In this document: one piece after another, positions 62,326-64,000 of the stretch | Layout: each line of letters opens with the position of its first letter | How positions within the stretch are numbered: position 1 is the stretch's first letter | Source: Symsagittifera roscoffensis | Taxonomy: Eukaryota; Xenacoelomorpha; Acoela; Convolutidae | DNA: 64,000 nucleotides | Assembly (NCBI RefSeq): GCF_963678635.1 | Contig: NC_087069.1 | Span: forward strand, 55,162,928-55,226,927 | Reading direction: 5' to 3' | Program-made: the position numbers and the translations under genes | Notes under the pieces: model-generated | What the model was told of the DNA's origin: nothing | Databases searched by the model: none | The model's input: only the letters and a program-made list of their open reading frames with translations

Positions 62326-63700
62326 ATTAGAGCCAGCTCGGAAAAACTCAATCACCCCCGCCCTCCTCTACGCATAGACTCACCTATTGGATGAGCCATA
62401 CACTTTAACAAGGCGAACCAAACCTCGTAAAAGACCTGATAGACTTTTACTCACATACAAAAATATCACTACCAGAAACACCTTTATTCATATCAACATC
62501 TTCAGAAACATCATATCACTTTTAAATATTTTACCGACAATTTTTTTAAATCAGCTAAAAGATAGATTTAACAATAGAGTCACTATATCAGTAATCTTGA
62601 TATAAAACTTGACTATACAATCAGCAGAATTTTTCAGCAAATGTCACTAAACGAACTCGAAACACTGCATTGATGTGAATTAGAACGAACAAAAAAGTAT
62701 TACAATCTCTGGCATTAGCAGTTCTAAGAATACCCTGAGCAGGATACATACTATCAGTTAACCAGTCAACTTTTAGGACAAACTCTCATCAATTCACAAA
62801 TTCACGTATTTAAAGACAGAATATGCTGCCAAAATATTACCAAAGTTTTATTTACAAACAGTAAACTTTGTAGACACATTAAATCAAAGAATATACTTCT
62901 GGGATACAGCCGTCCTACCTGGATCAAAAAATAGTTGCAATGTGAGACAGCTTAATTAAAACGTTTATTAATTTGATCTTCTCACACTATACCCGGTTAT
63001 ATTGCCACCTCTAAAAAAAATTTTCGCCCGAGAGCATCCGCCCCGAGCAGCCGTGCAAAAGCTCGTACCCCTAAAGAAAATCTACAATCTATAGACATAT
63101 CCTCAAAATCCGATGTGCATCATCACATTCGTACACAACAATTTTAAGAACTTCTTAAAAAATTGGACATTTTCCAACGACAATCAATATACCAAAATCT
63201 CCGAAAACTTGCAGAAACAGTCGATTACTCTGCTATCTAAAAACAAGGTCATAGTGGATACTTTGAAGAAATCAAAGATTATACTTGCCTAATTGTAGTA
63301 AAACAACCGCCGACAGGACATTTCACCAATCAATTTTTGTTTTTTACACTTAAGAAACAAACTGGTTGCCTTTCTAGGATGGTCCTACTACATCTTAAAA
63401 GATTGACTATCTTAAGCGCAATTTTTAATTTAAAAGACTTCTATTCTCTTTTTTCAAAGGAACCTATAACCCATGCGAAATACACACACAAGTCAGTAGA
63501 GAATCAAGCGTAGCACGAATCTCCTCATTAATGATACCGTGAGAAAAGTGTACATTTATTCCCCCTTGAAGACTACCGCCCCTTCATTGTCCTGCATGAA
63601 CATGTTCAACCAGTTGAAGCCGTCCTTTTAGATTTTATTTCCAATTTTAACTTTAATACAAGTTTTATACTGTATTCCAAAACTCTAACCACAAATTTTC
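62326..63700 (+). pseudogene. ORF3 C-terminal part (partial fourth A unit and 3' tail)
   Basis: The A marker recurs at 62326. Unlike the other units, the sequence then runs on into unique ORF3 sequence: FYLQTVNFVDTLNQRIYFWD (about 62840-62900) and, after a frame change, SIDISSKSDVHHHIRTQQF, RKLAETVDYSAI and HSGYFEEIKDYTCLIVVKQ (63090-63305). This is the only place in the window with the end of ORF3. Stops and frameshifts show it is dead. An Env-like identity is possible from position only. Confidence 0.5.
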
Positions 63701-64000
63701 CGCCACATTTGAATAATTTTTACGCATTTAAAATGTCATCCGAGTGCTTGCACAGAAAAGTTAACTTCCCCAACAATTTTTCCTCGAACCCTGCTGCTCA
63801 ATAAGTATAAATTAAAAAATATAGGTAACAATTTCTAATTTCTAACTCAACATTTCTACAATTGTGTTTCATCATTTAGTTTTAGATCTCACCAGTAACT
63901 TTTGTAAAAACAAAAAATAAAATAAAAATAAAAATGAAACTTTGAATAACTTTTTCTATTAATTGTTAGTCAGTTGCAATAAATTATGAAATTGAATAAA
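63701..64000. other. AT-rich end of window, nothing recognised
   Basis: Short stretch with A-rich runs. A 3' LTR could begin here or beyond the edge, but no match to the 22.4 or 33.3 kb LTRs is visible. Confidence 0.3.

Larger units (their letters stand above)
39590..63700 (+). mobile_element. Decayed, internally expanded relative of the 22-33 kb LTR element
   Basis: The leader at 39600-39850 matches 23390-23640. Gag, protease, RT/integrase, spacer and ORF3 follow in the same order as in the other element. No LTR is recognised at either end. About 24 kb long because of a threefold RT-integrase duplication and at least five copies of ORF3-region sequence. Stops and indels everywhere. It could be several nested or head-to-tail copies rather than one insertion. 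Confidence 0.75.

Overview
The window reads as nuclear DNA of an invertebrate-type animal with a transposon-rich, AT-rich genome. The reasons are Ty3/Gypsy-class LTR retrotransposons in several states of decay, very large palindromic (foldback) DNA elements, long gene-free AT-rich stretches, and one TRIM-like B-box gene whose exon starts at a convincing 3' splice site. There are no operons, no CRISPR array, and no rRNA or tRNA gene that I can recognise. I cannot place the phylum from sequence alone. All in-frame stop types occur in the decayed elements, and the intact reading frames end normally, so I assume the standard code.

Layout. 1-4763 (- strand): broken gag-pol of a GC-richer Ty3/Gypsy-like element that runs off the left edge inside reverse transcriptase. 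5364-15109: a giant foldback element with arms of about 2.8-3.3 kb, terminal tandem sub-repeats, and an internal 3413-bp tandem duplication. 15220-18810: a GC-richer island with an SGNH-hydrolase-like ORF, a duplicated 281-bp segment, a 30-bp minisatellite, a second long ORF of unknown function, a short overlapping ORF, and a poly(A)-signal/hairpin. 18811-22383: AT-rich, no supportable gene. 22384-33633 (+): a decayed LTR retrotransposon with both LTRs, gag, protease, RT, RNase H, integrase and a third ORF. 34456-36152 (-): B-box/coiled-coil protein exon, the best candidate host gene. 36776-38260: a second, smaller foldback element. 39590 to about 63700 (+): a decayed relative of the 22-33 kb element, grossly enlarged by internal tandem duplication. 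Its RT-integrase segment is triplicated (45.05-48.95 kb) and its third-ORF region is amplified into a higher-order array (51.3-62.6 kb).

How it works together. Almost everything is mobile-element sequence. The two + strand LTR elements share the order leader, gag, PR, RT, RNase H, IN, spacer, ORF3, and each has lost key protease, zinc-knuckle or integrase residues, so neither looks able to move by itself. The foldback elements encode no recognisable transposase and would depend on enzymes supplied elsewhere. Structures most worth checking are the giant foldback with its microhomology-bounded duplication, the SGNH-like ORF pair in its GC-rich island, and the alternating A/B higher-order repeat made from a retroelement third ORF.
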